From Chlamydiota bacterium (lineage in GTDB: Bacteria > Auribacterota > Tritonobacteria > UBA1439): a DNA stretch of 59,173 bases. The stretch's first letter is position 1, and each line of letters begins with the position of its first letter. The translations under genes and the position numbers were made by a program. The notes beneath the pieces were generated by a model. It had not been told where the DNA came from. It saw nothing but the letters and a program-made list of their open reading frames with translations, and ran no database searches. Below are positions 31,959-40,202 of this stretch, piece by piece. The DNA is taken from assembly GCA_012729785.1 (NCBI GenBank), contig JAAYCL010000036.1, positions 1-59,173 of the forward strand, read 5' to 3'.

Positions 31959-33494
31959 TCAGCGGGAGACGATGAGGCCCGCGAGACGCGCCGCCTCCGC
32001 ATTGGTCTCCGTTACGATGACGCCCGCCTGTTCGAGCGCGGCGCGCTGGCGGGAGCGACACTGCGGGTCGGCGTCGGTGCCGGTGACGGAGGCGACGAAC
32101 GCGATCCGCCTCTTCCCCGCGCGGGCCTGCGCCGCCTCGATCGCCGGGACGAGCGCCCCCGCGGGGTCGGGGTGCGCGCCGTATCCGAGCACGACGTCGA
32201 AGAGGATCAGCGCGGTTTCCGGATCTCCCGCCTCCCGTACGATCCGCTCGCATCGCAGTGTGAAATCGATCATCGGGTGCGGCCGCCCCCGGGTGAATTC
32301 GTCGTCGCCGAGATCGACGAGGCAGTGCCCCACGCTCACGGCGGCGTCCGCGAGCTTCATCTCCGGGACGAGCGGCGTGTTCGACCGGCAACGGCCCACC
32401 GACTCGTTCAGCACGAGGAGCGCCTCGTCGGTGAGCGTGCCGCCGGAGAAGAGGCCTCGGATGTACCGCTGCCCGGGATCGAGCATCCGGCGCGTCTTCT
32501 CCGCCCGCCGCGCGAAGGCGTCAGAAATACCTGCGCGGGGAGGCGCCTTCCCGCCCGCTGCCTCGACCGCGGCGAGCGCCGCCGACTCGAGCGTGGGGCA
32601 GAAGCGGAGGCCGCGCGCCTCCACCTCGGCCGGGTCGCCATTCATGAAACAGACGATCGCCGGCGTGGCACATTTCGCCGCATGGTCGAGGACCCTGGCC
32701 GCGACCGACCGGTCGGGGGGCTTGGAGACGAGGACGATCAGCTTCGTGGCGGGGTCCGCGTCGAGGAGGTCGATGCCCCTGCACATGCTGATGCCGCCCA
32801 CCTCCTTCCCCAGGTCGCGCCCGCCGAGCCCGATGGCGTGGCTGATCCCGAGGCCGCGGTTCGAAACGATGCAGCTCACCTCCTGGATCCCGGTGCCGGC
32901 CGCCCCGACGATGCCGACGGGGCCGCGGTTCACGACGTTGGCGAAGCCGAGCGCGACGCCGCCGATGATCGCCGTGCCGCAGTCGGGCCCCATCACGATG
33001 AGGCCGAGCCGGTCGGCTTTCCGTTTCAGGGCGACCTCGTCCTCGATCGGCACATTGTCGCTGAAGATCATCACGTGCATCCCGCGGTCGAGCGCCGCCT
33101 CGGCCTCGCGGCGCGCGTAGGGGCCGGGAACGGAGATGAAGACGAGGTTCGCCTCGGGCAGCGCCCTGGCGGCCGCGGCGAGGGAGGGCGGGGCCGCCTG
33201 CGCGTCGCCGGGCGCGGCCTGGGGGCGGGAGAGGAGGAACTCCTGTACCGCGGCCGCGGCGCTCTCCGCGCGGGCCTCATCCTCGGCGCGGACGGCGATG
33301 ATCAGATCCATCGGCCCGGCGGCGGCCCCGGCGTCGTCGAGGACGCCGGAGGCGGCGAGGAGCTCCTTGTTGGCGTCGGTCCCCATCATCGCCGAAACCT
33401 CGCCGGCGCCCGACGCCTCCTTCGCGCGGGCCGCGATGGACATCAGCATCACCGAGTCCACGTAGCGGTTGGGTATCACGATGTTCCGGAGCAT
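31959..33494 (-). CDS. fdrA: FdrA/AllF-like protein (acyl-CoA synthetase-fold carbamoyltransferase subunit)
   Basis: 511 residues related to succinyl-CoA synthetase alpha chains. Visible: MGPDCGTAIIGGVALGFANVV, GIVGAAGTGIQEVSCIVSNRG, GGRDLGKEVGGISM and LVSKPPDRSVAARVLDHA. E. coli FdrA (AllF) is part of the oxamate carbamoyltransferase, which makes carbamoyl phosphate from oxalurate. The start at 33494 (MLRNIVIPNRYVDS) matches the family; the open frame upstream is a shadow of the opposite strand. It is the first gene of a three-gene - strand operon. Confidence 0.88.
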   Translation of the reverse strand: MLRNIVIPNRYVDSVMLMSIAARAKEASGAGEVSAMMGTDANKELLAASGVLDDAGAAAGPMDLIIAVRAEDEARAESAAAAVQEFLLSRPQAAPGDAQAAPPSLAAAARALPEANLVFISVPGPYARREAEAALDRGMHVMIFSDNVPIEDEVALKRKADRLGLIVMGPDCGTAIIGGVALGFANVVNRGPVGIVGAAGTGIQEVSCIVSNRGLGISHAIGLGGRDLGKEVGGISMCRGIDLLDADPATKLIVLVSKPPDRSVAARVLDHAAKCATPAIVCFMNGDPAEVEARGLRFCPTLESAALAAVEAAGGKAPPRAGISDAFARRAEKTRRMLDPGQRYIRGLFSGGTLTDEALLVLNESVGRCRSNTPLVPEMKLADAAVSVGHCLVDLGDDEFTRGRPHPMIDFTLRCERIVREAGDPETALILFDVVLGYGAHPDPAGALVPAIEAAQARAGKRRIAFVASVTGTDADPQCRSRQRAALEQAGVIVTETNAEAARLAGLIVSR

Positions 33495-33591
33495 CCCTGC
33501 CTCCCCTCTGAAAGGACGGCCGGAGTATAGGAAAAACGGTGGAATTTGCGCAAGCGTAAACTGGCTTCGTGACCTAGCCGCGGCGGCCTGT

Positions 33592-33599
33592 GTTATACT
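33592..33599 (+). promoter_or_regulatory. extended -10 promoter element before the BMP lipoprotein gene
   Basis: TGTTATACT: TG-T-TATACT with the -10 at 33594-33599, but no good -35. It lies about 90 bases before the start of the binding-protein gene, in the divergent gap between fdrA and the transporter operon. Confidence 0.45.
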
Positions 33600-33686
33600 A
33601 CGCGCACACGCCGTCGCCGGAGGGGAGGCGCAGCGCCCGCCGTCCCCCCCGGGGGGGCGGTGCGGCCTTTCGGGGGAGGTGCGACG

Positions 33687-34676
33687 ATGAGGTGCGGGGC
33701 GGGTTCGATCGTTGCCGTCCTCGCCGCGGCGCTCGCCGGCTGCGGGGGGGAGGCGCCGAGCGATGCGGGGAAGACGAGGGTCGCCGCGGTCTTCGCGACG
33801 CCGATCGAGGAGCCGTGGGACGGGTGCATCCACCAGGCGCTGCTGCGCGCGAAGAGGGAACTCGGGGTGCACTACGAGTGGGCCGAGTCGGTCGCGAACC
33901 CCGATTTCGAGCGGGTGGTGCGGGAGTTCGCAGGGCGCGGCTTCGACCTGGTCATGGGCGACGCGTTCGGGTCCGAGGAGGCGGTGCGCCGCGCGGCGAA
34001 GGATTCTCCCAAGACCGCCTTTCTGTTCGGATCCGGCCTCAAGCCCCAGGCCCCCAACTTCTCCGTCTTCGACAACTGGATCCACGAGCCCGCCTACCTC
34101 TCGGGGATGATCGCCGGGAGACTCACGAAGACGAACTGCATCGGCGCGGTGGGGGGCTACTCGGTCCCGGAGGTGAACCGGCTGCTGAACGCATTCTTCT
34201 CCGGCGCCCGTTCGGTGAATCCCCAGATCAGGCGGAAGGTCGTCTTCATCAACTCCTGGTTCGACCCGCCGAAAGCCAAGGAGGCGGTCTTCGCGCAGGC
34301 CGCGCTCGGCGCGGACGTTTTCTTCGGGGAGCGCTACGGCGTGATCGAGGCGTGCCGCGAGAAGGGCCTCCTCGCCTTCAGCAACATGCAGCCGCAGGCG
34401 GCGCTCGCCCCCGACACCGTCGTGACCGGGCCGGTCTGGGACATGTGGCCCACCGTGCGCGAGGCGATCGGCCGGGTCAGGGGCGGGAGGTGGATCGCGC
34501 AGGACTTCGCAGAATGGACGATGATGCGGAAGGGCGGCGCCTCGCTCGCCCCGTACCACGACTTCGAGAAGAAGCTCTCCTCCGAGATCCTCCAGATGGT
34601 CGCGGAGAAACAGCGCGAGATCCTGGAGGGCCGCTTCACCGTCCCGGTCGATGAGCAGATCCCCGTGTCGGATTGA
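33687..34676 (+). CDS. BMP-family nucleoside-binding lipoprotein
   Basis: 329 residues. The lipobox LAGC (Cys19) ends the signal peptide. The periplasmic-binding fold of the BMP/Med family follows: VAAVFATPIEEPWDGCIHQALLRAK, FDLVMGDAFGSEEAVRRAAK, FSVFDNWIHEPAYLSGMIAGRLTKT and GPVWDMWPTVREA. BMP proteins bind purine or pyrimidine nucleosides for ABC import. GGGGGAGGTG precedes the ATG. The transporter genes follow after a MITE insertion. Confidence 0.9.
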   Translation: MRCGAGSIVAVLAAALAGCGGEAPSDAGKTRVAAVFATPIEEPWDGCIHQALLRAKRELGVHYEWAESVANPDFERVVREFAGRGFDLVMGDAFGSEEAVRRAAKDSPKTAFLFGSGLKPQAPNFSVFDNWIHEPAYLSGMIAGRLTKTNCIGAVGGYSVPEVNRLLNAFFSGARSVNPQIRRKVVFINSWFDPPKAKEAVFAQAALGADVFFGERYGVIEACREKGLLAFSNMQPQAALAPDTVVTGPVWDMWPTVREAIGRVRGGRWIAQDFAEWTMMRKGGASLAPYHDFEKKLSSEILQMVAEKQREILEGRFTVPVDEQIPVSD

Positions 34677-34684
34677 CAACTGTT

Positions 34685-34928
34685 GGGGGCGGACCACGGT
34701 ATCTGATTGCAGCTGTATATGTTAGGACTAATCCAGGCCTTACAAACGGCCTTAGAAGCGATTTTTAACCCTGAAAATGCATTCTAAGGGGAATATACAC
34801 CGATGCGCATAAGCCGATAGATCCCTTAGAGGCTGAAAACAGGCCCCAAAATCGCTTCTAAGGCCCTTTTTAGCGCATGAAATATACCTAACATGTTGCA
34901 GAACAATAAGATATCGTGGTCCGACCCC
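34685..34928. mobile_element. 244-bp MITE-like relative of the RAYT element
   Basis: The ends (GGGGGCGGACCACGGTATCT and, inverted, GGGGTCGGACCACGATATCT) match those of the element at 27720-28672, and the inner blocks GGCCTTAGAAGCGATTTTT and AAAATCGCTTCTAAGGCCCTTTTTAG match too. The two halves are imperfect inverted copies of each other over some 110 bp, so the whole element can fold into one hairpin. It has no gene. It starts nine bases after the binding-protein stop and ends just before the conserved start of the ATPase, whose original ribosome binding site it seems to have replaced. Confidence 0.85.
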
Positions 34929-36446
34929 GAATATCTTGTGGAGATGCGGGGGATTGTCAAGCGGTTCTACGGCAGGGCGGTCAACGATCGCGTCGATCTC
35001 ACCCTGCGCAAAGGGGAGGTGCTCGCCCTCCTCGGCGAGAATGGGGCGGGGAAATCCACGCTCGTCAAGATCCTCTACGGACTCTACACGCCCGACGCGG
35101 GGCGACTGGCAGTCAGGGGGCGCCCCGCCTGCATCAGATCCCCGAGGCACGCCATCTCTCTCGGGATCGGCATGGTGCACCAGCATTTCACCCTCGTCTC
35201 CGAGCTCACAGTCGCCGAGAACATCGCCCTCTGCGCCCCGCCCGCCCGCCGCGGCGTCCTCCTAGACCTGGCGGGAGTGGAGCGGCGCGTCCGGGATATC
35301 TCCGACCGGTACGGCATCCGGGTCGACCCGACGGGGAGGGTGGGGGAACTCTCCGTCGGGGAGCGCCAGCGGGTCGAGATCCTCAAGGCCCTCGCGGGCG
35401 GGGCGGAGATCCTCGTCCTCGACGAGCCGACCGCGGTCCTCACGCCGGGCGAGGCGGCGGAGCTGTTCGGCGTCATCGAATCGCTGAAACGCGGTGGGGC
35501 GGGGATCGTCCTCATCAGCCACAAGCTCGAGGAGGTGATGGCGGTCTCCGATCGCGTGACGGTGCTGCGCGGGGGGCGGGTCGTCCTCGACACCGACACC
35601 CGGCGCACAGACGTCCGGGCGCTCGCGGCGGCCATGATGGGGCGGGAGACGCCGGCGCCGTCGCGGCGCGCCGCGCGGAAGCCGGGGCGGCCGGTCCTCG
35701 ATGTCAGGGGGCTGCGGGCGCGCGGCGCGCAGGGGCACGAGGCCCTCAGGGGCGTTTCGTTCACCGTCCGGGAGGGGGAGATCGTCGGCCTCGCCGGGGT
35801 CTCCGGGAACGGCCAGCGCGAGCTGGCGGAGATCCTCTCGGGCCTGCGCCCCGCCTCGGGGGGCGAATTCCTCCTGCGCGGCGTCGGGATGCGCGGGGCG
35901 ACGCCGCGCCGGCTCGCGATGCGCGGGGTCGGGAGGATCCCGGAGGACCGGATGGAGACCGGGGCGATACTCGACCTGTCCCTGAAGCAGAACCTGATCC
36001 TGGAGCGGTACCACCTCGCCCCGTTCTCGAAACGGTACCGACAGGTGCCGGGGGAGATCGACGCGTGCGCCGAGCGCCTTGTCGCGGAGTACCGTATCGC
36101 GGCGCACTCGATTGAGATCGAACTGCGCACCCTCTCCGGGGGGAACATCCAGAAGGCGATCCTCGCGCGGGCGCTGGATCCCCGCCCGTCGCTCATCCTC
36201 GCCGCCCAGCCGGTGCGGGGGCTCGATGTGGGGGCCGCGGCGTTTGTCCATCGGAGGCTTCTCGATGAGAGGGACCGCGGCGCGGCGGTGCTGCTCATCT
36301 CCGAGGACCTCGACGAGATACTCCTGCTCGCCGACACGATCGGGGTGATCTACCGGGGGGAGCTCCTGCGCGTCTGCCCGAGGGGGGAGATCGACCGCGA
36401 TCGCATCGGCATGCTGATGGCGGGCGTGCGGGAGGGGACGCGATGA
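34893..36446 (+). CDS. nucleoside ABC transporter ATP-binding protein (two-domain)
   Basis: 517 residues from ATG 34893; alternative starts are GTG 34938 and ATG 34944. Two ABC domains: the first with Walker A LLGENGAGKST, signature LSVGERQRVEILKAL and Walker B EILVLDEPTAVLT; the second more diverged, with GVSGNGQRELAEIL for Walker A and LSGGNIQKAILARAL as signature. This is typical of BMP-linked and ribose importers. The first 12 codons come from the MITE end, and conserved sequence begins at VEMRGIVKRF. No good ribosome binding site is visible for any start. The stop overlaps the next gene by four bases. Confidence 0.9.
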   Translation: MLQNNKISWSDPEYLVEMRGIVKRFYGRAVNDRVDLTLRKGEVLALLGENGAGKSTLVKILYGLYTPDAGRLAVRGRPACIRSPRHAISLGIGMVHQHFTLVSELTVAENIALCAPPARRGVLLDLAGVERRVRDISDRYGIRVDPTGRVGELSVGERQRVEILKALAGGAEILVLDEPTAVLTPGEAAELFGVIESLKRGGAGIVLISHKLEEVMAVSDRVTVLRGGRVVLDTDTRRTDVRALAAAMMGRETPAPSRRAARKPGRPVLDVRGLRARGAQGHEALRGVSFTVREGEIVGLAGVSGNGQRELAEILSGLRPASGGEFLLRGVGMRGATPRRLAMRGVGRIPEDRMETGAILDLSLKQNLILERYHLAPFSKRYRQVPGEIDACAERLVAEYRIAAHSIEIELRTLSGGNIQKAILARALDPRPSLILAAQPVRGLDVGAAAFVHRRLLDERDRGAAVLLISEDLDEILLLADTIGVIYRGELLRVCPRGEIDRDRIGMLMAGVREGTR

Positions 36447-37552
36447 GACTGCGTCTCGAGAAGCGGCAACCCCTCCCGTTCGGGGCGCGGCTGGCCCTTC
36501 CGTTCGTCGCGGTGGCGATCTCCTTCGCCCTCTCCTTCGTCTTGATCCTCCTCGCGCAGGCAAACCCGTTCACCGTCTTCTACTACATCCTCCAGGGGGC
36601 GCTCGGGTCCCGGACCGGGTTGGCCGAGACCGCGGTGAAGGCCACCCCGCTCGTGCTCACCGGCCTCGCGGCCGCCGTGGCGTTCAAGGCCCGGTTCTAC
36701 AATCTGGGGGGCGAGGGCCAGCTCTACCTGGGCGCCCTCTGCGCCGCGGTGCTCGGCCTCCGCCTCGCGATCCCGCGCCCGCTCGCCGTGCCGGCGATCA
36801 TGGCCGCCGGCTGCGCCGCCGGCGCCGCCTGGGCGCTCTGCGCCGGCGTCCTGAAGGCGCGCTGCAGGGTGGACGAGGCGGTGGTCACCCTCCTCTCGAA
36901 CTACATCGTCATCTGCGTCGTCTCCGCCCTCCTGGACGGCCCGCTGAAGGATCCGCGCACCATGTGGCCGAACTCGCCCCCGATTCTCGACTGCGCCCGC
37001 TACCCGATCCTGCTGGCGGGGACGCGGCTGCACGCGGGGGCGCTCGCGGCGCTCGCCGCGGCCGCGGCGGTCCGGTGGATGATGAAGCGGTCGGTGCTCG
37101 GGTTCGAGATCGCGGCGGTCGGGGCGAACCCGGCGGCGGCCGCGTACGCGGGTATCCCGGTCCGTCGCACCGTGGTGCTCGTCTCCCTCGTGAGCGGGGG
37201 GCTCGCCGGGCTGGCCGGGACCGGGGAGGTGCTCGGCCTCCACTACGACCTCGTCGAGAAGCTCTCGCCCAACTACGGCTACGCGGGCATCGTGATCGCC
37301 ATGCTGGGGGGGCTCGACGCCTTCGGGGTCGTCTGCGCCGCGATCCTGTTCGGGGTGCTCATCACCGGCGCGGAGCTGATGAGCCGCTACACCGGCGTCC
37401 CGGTCTTCCTCGCGGACGTGATCCAGGGGATCGTGCTGCTCGTGATGTGCGCGGTCTTCGTCCTCACGAACTACCGGGTCAGGGTGACGCGCTGTGGGGA
37501 GAAGTCCCCGGTGTGCAACGCGCGGGGCGCGGCGGAAGGGGGCGCGCGATGA
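36443..37552 (+). CDS. nucleoside ABC transporter permease 1
   Basis: 369 residues with about eight to ten helices. The BPD_transp_2 signature is seen in TAVKATPLVLTGLAAAVAFKARFYNLGGEGQLYLGALCAA (read in two parts) and in GFEIAAVGANPAAAAYAGI. It forms the membrane channel with the second permease. ATGA overlap with the ATPase gene and a four-base overlap with the next gene indicate one operon. Confidence 0.9.
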   Translation: MRLRLEKRQPLPFGARLALPFVAVAISFALSFVLILLAQANPFTVFYYILQGALGSRTGLAETAVKATPLVLTGLAAAVAFKARFYNLGGEGQLYLGALCAAVLGLRLAIPRPLAVPAIMAAGCAAGAAWALCAGVLKARCRVDEAVVTLLSNYIVICVVSALLDGPLKDPRTMWPNSPPILDCARYPILLAGTRLHAGALAALAAAAAVRWMMKRSVLGFEIAAVGANPAAAAYAGIPVRRTVVLVSLVSGGLAGLAGTGEVLGLHYDLVEKLSPNYGYAGIVIAMLGGLDAFGVVCAAILFGVLITGAELMSRYTGVPVFLADVIQGIVLLVMCAVFVLTNYRVRVTRCGEKSPVCNARGAAEGGAR

Positions 37553-38484
37553 CGGAGATGCTCACGGCGGCGTTCCTCTCCGGCCTCCTCGCGGCGATGC
37601 TGCGGATGGCGACGCCGATCCTCTACGCGGCGCTGGGAGAGTGCCTCTCGGAGCGGTCGGGGGTGCTGAACCTCGGGATCGAGGGGATCATGTTCTTCGG
37701 CGCCCTCGCCGCCTTCCTGACGGCCCGCCAGACCGGCGACCTTTCGCTGGCCGTCGCCGCCGCCTTCTCCAGCGGCGCCCTCCTGGCCCTCGTGCACGCG
37801 GCGCTCACGGTCTCCCTCGGCGTCTCCCAGCACGTGAGCGGCCTCGGGCTGACCATCTTCAGCTCCGGTCTCGCCCTGTTCGTCTACCGTCTGGCCGTCG
37901 GGACCCCCGCGACGCCGCCGCAGGTCGAGCCGTTCGAAATCGCGCGGGTGCCGTTGTTCGCCTCGATCCCGTTCGTCGGGCCGGTCCTGTTCCAGCACTA
38001 TCTCCTCACGTACCTCGCCGTCCTCCTCGTGCCGATTCTGATGCTGGTGATCGGGCGGACGCACTGGGGGCTTGCGCTCCGGGCGACCGGGGAGAACCCG
38101 GAGGCGGCGGACGCGATGGGCGTGGACGTCTTTCGCGTCCGGTACGTCAGCGTCGTCCTCGGCGGGGGGCTGATGGCGGTCGGCGGCGCCTTTCTCTCGA
38201 TCGCCCAGTTCAACATGTTTCTGCCGGGGATCGTCGCGGGGCGCGGTTGGATCGCGCTCGCGCTCGTGGTCTTCGGGAAATGGCGGCCGGGAAGGATCCT
38301 CTTCGGGGCGCTGCTCTTCGGCCTGATCGACGCGCTCCAGCTGCGCCTCCAGGCGGCCGGCGCCGCCCTGCCGTACCAGTACCTCCTGCTCCTCCCGTAC
38401 CTCGTGACGATCCTGCTCCTGGCCGCCTTCGCGCGCGACCCGGCGTACCCCGGGGCGCTGCTGCGGGCGTACCGGCGGGAGTAG
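37549..38484 (+). CDS. nucleoside ABC transporter permease 2
   Basis: 311 residues. The conserved start region MATPILYAALGECLSERSGVLNLGIEGIM and the loop LALRATGENPEAADAMGVDV mark the second BPD_transp_2 permease of nucleoside importers. The ATG at 37549 overlaps the upstream stop by four bases. The last part, FLPGIVAGRGWIALALVVFGKW, is a family hallmark. It closes the BMP transporter operon. Confidence 0.9.
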   Translation: MTEMLTAAFLSGLLAAMLRMATPILYAALGECLSERSGVLNLGIEGIMFFGALAAFLTARQTGDLSLAVAAAFSSGALLALVHAALTVSLGVSQHVSGLGLTIFSSGLALFVYRLAVGTPATPPQVEPFEIARVPLFASIPFVGPVLFQHYLLTYLAVLLVPILMLVIGRTHWGLALRATGENPEAADAMGVDVFRVRYVSVVLGGGLMAVGGAFLSIAQFNMFLPGIVAGRGWIALALVVFGKWRPGRILFGALLFGLIDALQLRLQAAGAALPYQYLLLLPYLVTILLLAAFARDPAYPGALLRAYRRE

Positions 38485-38512
38485 GGGGGGCGCCCGCGTC
38501 TGGCGCGGCGGG

Positions 38513-39616
38513 TCAGCGGGCGAGGAAATAACTCCGCCATGCGGAGATCTTCGCGGCCGTTCCGGGGGAAACCGGCTCCTCGCGGAGGGAGGCGGGCTTC
38601 AGGCAGCGCGCGATGAAGCCGCCGAGGCCGTCGGTGAGGATATGGACATTCCGGTAGCCGATCCGGGAAAGGGCGTCGCGGGCCTGGGCGGGGTGCGTCA
38701 TCCCGTTGGAGTAGAGGACGATCGTCCCCCGGTTTTTCCAGGGGGCGAGGATGGCCGGGAGGCGCTGCAGCTCGATATTCTCCGCGCCGCGGATCCGGAA
38801 CAGGCGGTACTCGTCGGCGGGGCGCAGATCCGCGAGGAAGAGCTCCGCCTCCCCCGCGAGCAGCCGGTCGGCGAGCTCCTCGGGCTCGATATGGTCTTCC
38901 CCCTCCTCGATCGCCGCCAGCAGCGACGCCTCCGTGCCCGCCGTCGGCGGGAGGGCGAGGGAGAACGCCCACGCGACGAGGAGGAGGCAGAGGCTGAAGA
39001 TCGTCAGGAACGGCGAGAAGAGGTAGCGCCCCCGCCCCGCGACGCGTCGTTCGAGGTACTCGGCGGTCCAGAAGCTGAGCACCGCGACGGTCGTGAAGGC
39101 GAAGATGAAGATCGACTTGGGGACGCCCAGCGAGTCGTAGACGAATCGGACGCCGCGGTCCCCCGTCGACAGGAGCGGCGCGACCGTTTCGTAGGTCTCG
39201 TTGAACAACATCGAGCCCGCGAGGGCGCCCGCCAGGAAGACGAGGGCGTCGAGTTTCCCTGAGACGCACCCCGCGGCGGCGGTGCCGGGGCACCAGCCGC
39301 CCAGCACGAACCCGACGCCGAAGACGAGTCCCCCGACCACCTGCGCCCCGTAGACGGTGGGCAGCAGGTGCAGCCCCTCCGTCCGCACCCAGCCGAACGC
39401 CTCGAGGTAGGCCAGGCCCAGCATCGCGGTGATGAGGGCGGTGAAGATGACCTTGATGACGGCCATGTCGCGGAAATAGAAGATCCCGGAGAGCCGGCGC
39501 GAGCTGCCGAAGCCGGCCGCCTCGAGGAAGAAGCCGAAGAAGACGCCGATCAGGGCGGCGAGGGCGAAGGCGCGCGTCGAGTCGAGCAGGCCGGCCTCGA
39601 AGCAGGTCTCAATCAT
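38513..39616 (-). CDS. YeeE/YedE-type transporter fused to an inactive rhodanese domain
   Basis: 367 residues. The N-terminal two thirds are a YeeE/YedE-type membrane protein with the conserved Cys motif VLGGWCPGTAAAGCVSGK (about 105-122), known from thiosulfate or sulfur-compound uptake. The C-terminal part (about 245-340) is a rhodanese domain: LFLADLRPADEYRLFRIRGA and the active loop VLYSNGMTHPAQ. The active-site Cys is replaced by Ser303, so sulfur transfer is unlikely and the domain may bind or sense. It overlaps the second YeeE gene by eight bases. Confidence 0.85.
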   Translation of the reverse strand: MIETCFEAGLLDSTRAFALAALIGVFFGFFLEAAGFGSSRRLSGIFYFRDMAVIKVIFTALITAMLGLAYLEAFGWVRTEGLHLLPTVYGAQVVGGLVFGVGFVLGGWCPGTAAAGCVSGKLDALVFLAGALAGSMLFNETYETVAPLLSTGDRGVRFVYDSLGVPKSIFIFAFTTVAVLSFWTAEYLERRVAGRGRYLFSPFLTIFSLCLLLVAWAFSLALPPTAGTEASLLAAIEEGEDHIEPEELADRLLAGEAELFLADLRPADEYRLFRIRGAENIELQRLPAILAPWKNRGTIVLYSNGMTHPAQARDALSRIGYRNVHILTDGLGGFIARCLKPASLREEPVSPGTAAKISAWRSYFLAR

Positions 39617-40133
39617 CCCACTGCCCCCTCGCGATGCGGGCGGCGGCGTAGCCGCCCGCGAAGACGCAGACCATGAAGACCATGCTCCCCGTCAGGAGGA
39701 GCGCCCCGCCGGTGAGCGCCTGCCCGGAGGTGCAGCCCGAGGCGAGGCGGCTCGCCCAGCCGGCGAGCACGCCGCCGGCGAAGGCCGACAGGACCCTCCG
39801 GGAAACCGAACAGGCGCGGCCGCGTTCGAGGCGAAGGGAGAAACGGCGCGCGGTGAAGGCGGAGAGCGCCCCGCCCAGAAAGACGCCCCCGAGCATGAAG
39901 ACGAGGTAGTAGCGCAGCGGCCGCGGGCCCCAGGCGCCGAAGTAGGCGCTCGCCTCCACGCGCGCGGGGTCGGCGAGGCGCTCGAGGTAGGCCGCGGCCC
40001 TGGCGATCCCGCCGGAGGCGCCCAGGCCCGCCCCGAGCGTGAGGAACGACCCAAGGAGCGTGACCCCGAGCATGATCCCGGCGACGTACGGGTTCATGTA
40101 CGCACCGCGACGGGGCCTCTGCGTTCGTTCCAT
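39609..40133 (-). CDS. YeeE/YedE-family sulfur transport protein
   Basis: 174 residues with four to five membrane helices and the family motif GWASRLASGCTSGQALTGGALL, whose Cys carries sulfur through the channel. It lies directly upstream of the YeeE-rhodanese fusion; the two halves probably form one transporter. The start at 40133 has GGGAG nine bases upstream. A second ATG at 40097 would begin right before the first helix. Confidence 0.85.
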   Translation of the reverse strand: MERTQRPRRGAYMNPYVAGIMLGVTLLGSFLTLGAGLGASGGIARAAAYLERLADPARVEASAYFGAWGPRPLRYYLVFMLGGVFLGGALSAFTARRFSLRLERGRACSVSRRVLSAFAGGVLAGWASRLASGCTSGQALTGGALLLTGSMVFMVCVFAGGYAAARIARGQWDD

Positions 40134-40202
40134 CCGTCGTCTCCCGTTGTTCCGCCCCCGCCGCGGCGCAGACGTCCGTTCAATCGGCCTGCGGGGCGGA
40201 CC

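Noticed and set aside
28751-31975. 1074-codon open frame on the + strand
   Set aside because: It is the antisense shadow of the mdcA-like and DUF1116 genes; its translation is Arg/Gly/Asp/His-rich without any family signature.
31959-34697. 912-codon version of FdrA
   Set aside because: The first 401 codons lie opposite the BMP lipoprotein gene; the family start is at 33494.
15858-38484. Carbamate kinase or oxalurate-forming genes within the locus
   Set aside because: Looked for as support for the carbamoyltransferase idea; no gene with amino-acid-kinase-fold motifs was found in the window.
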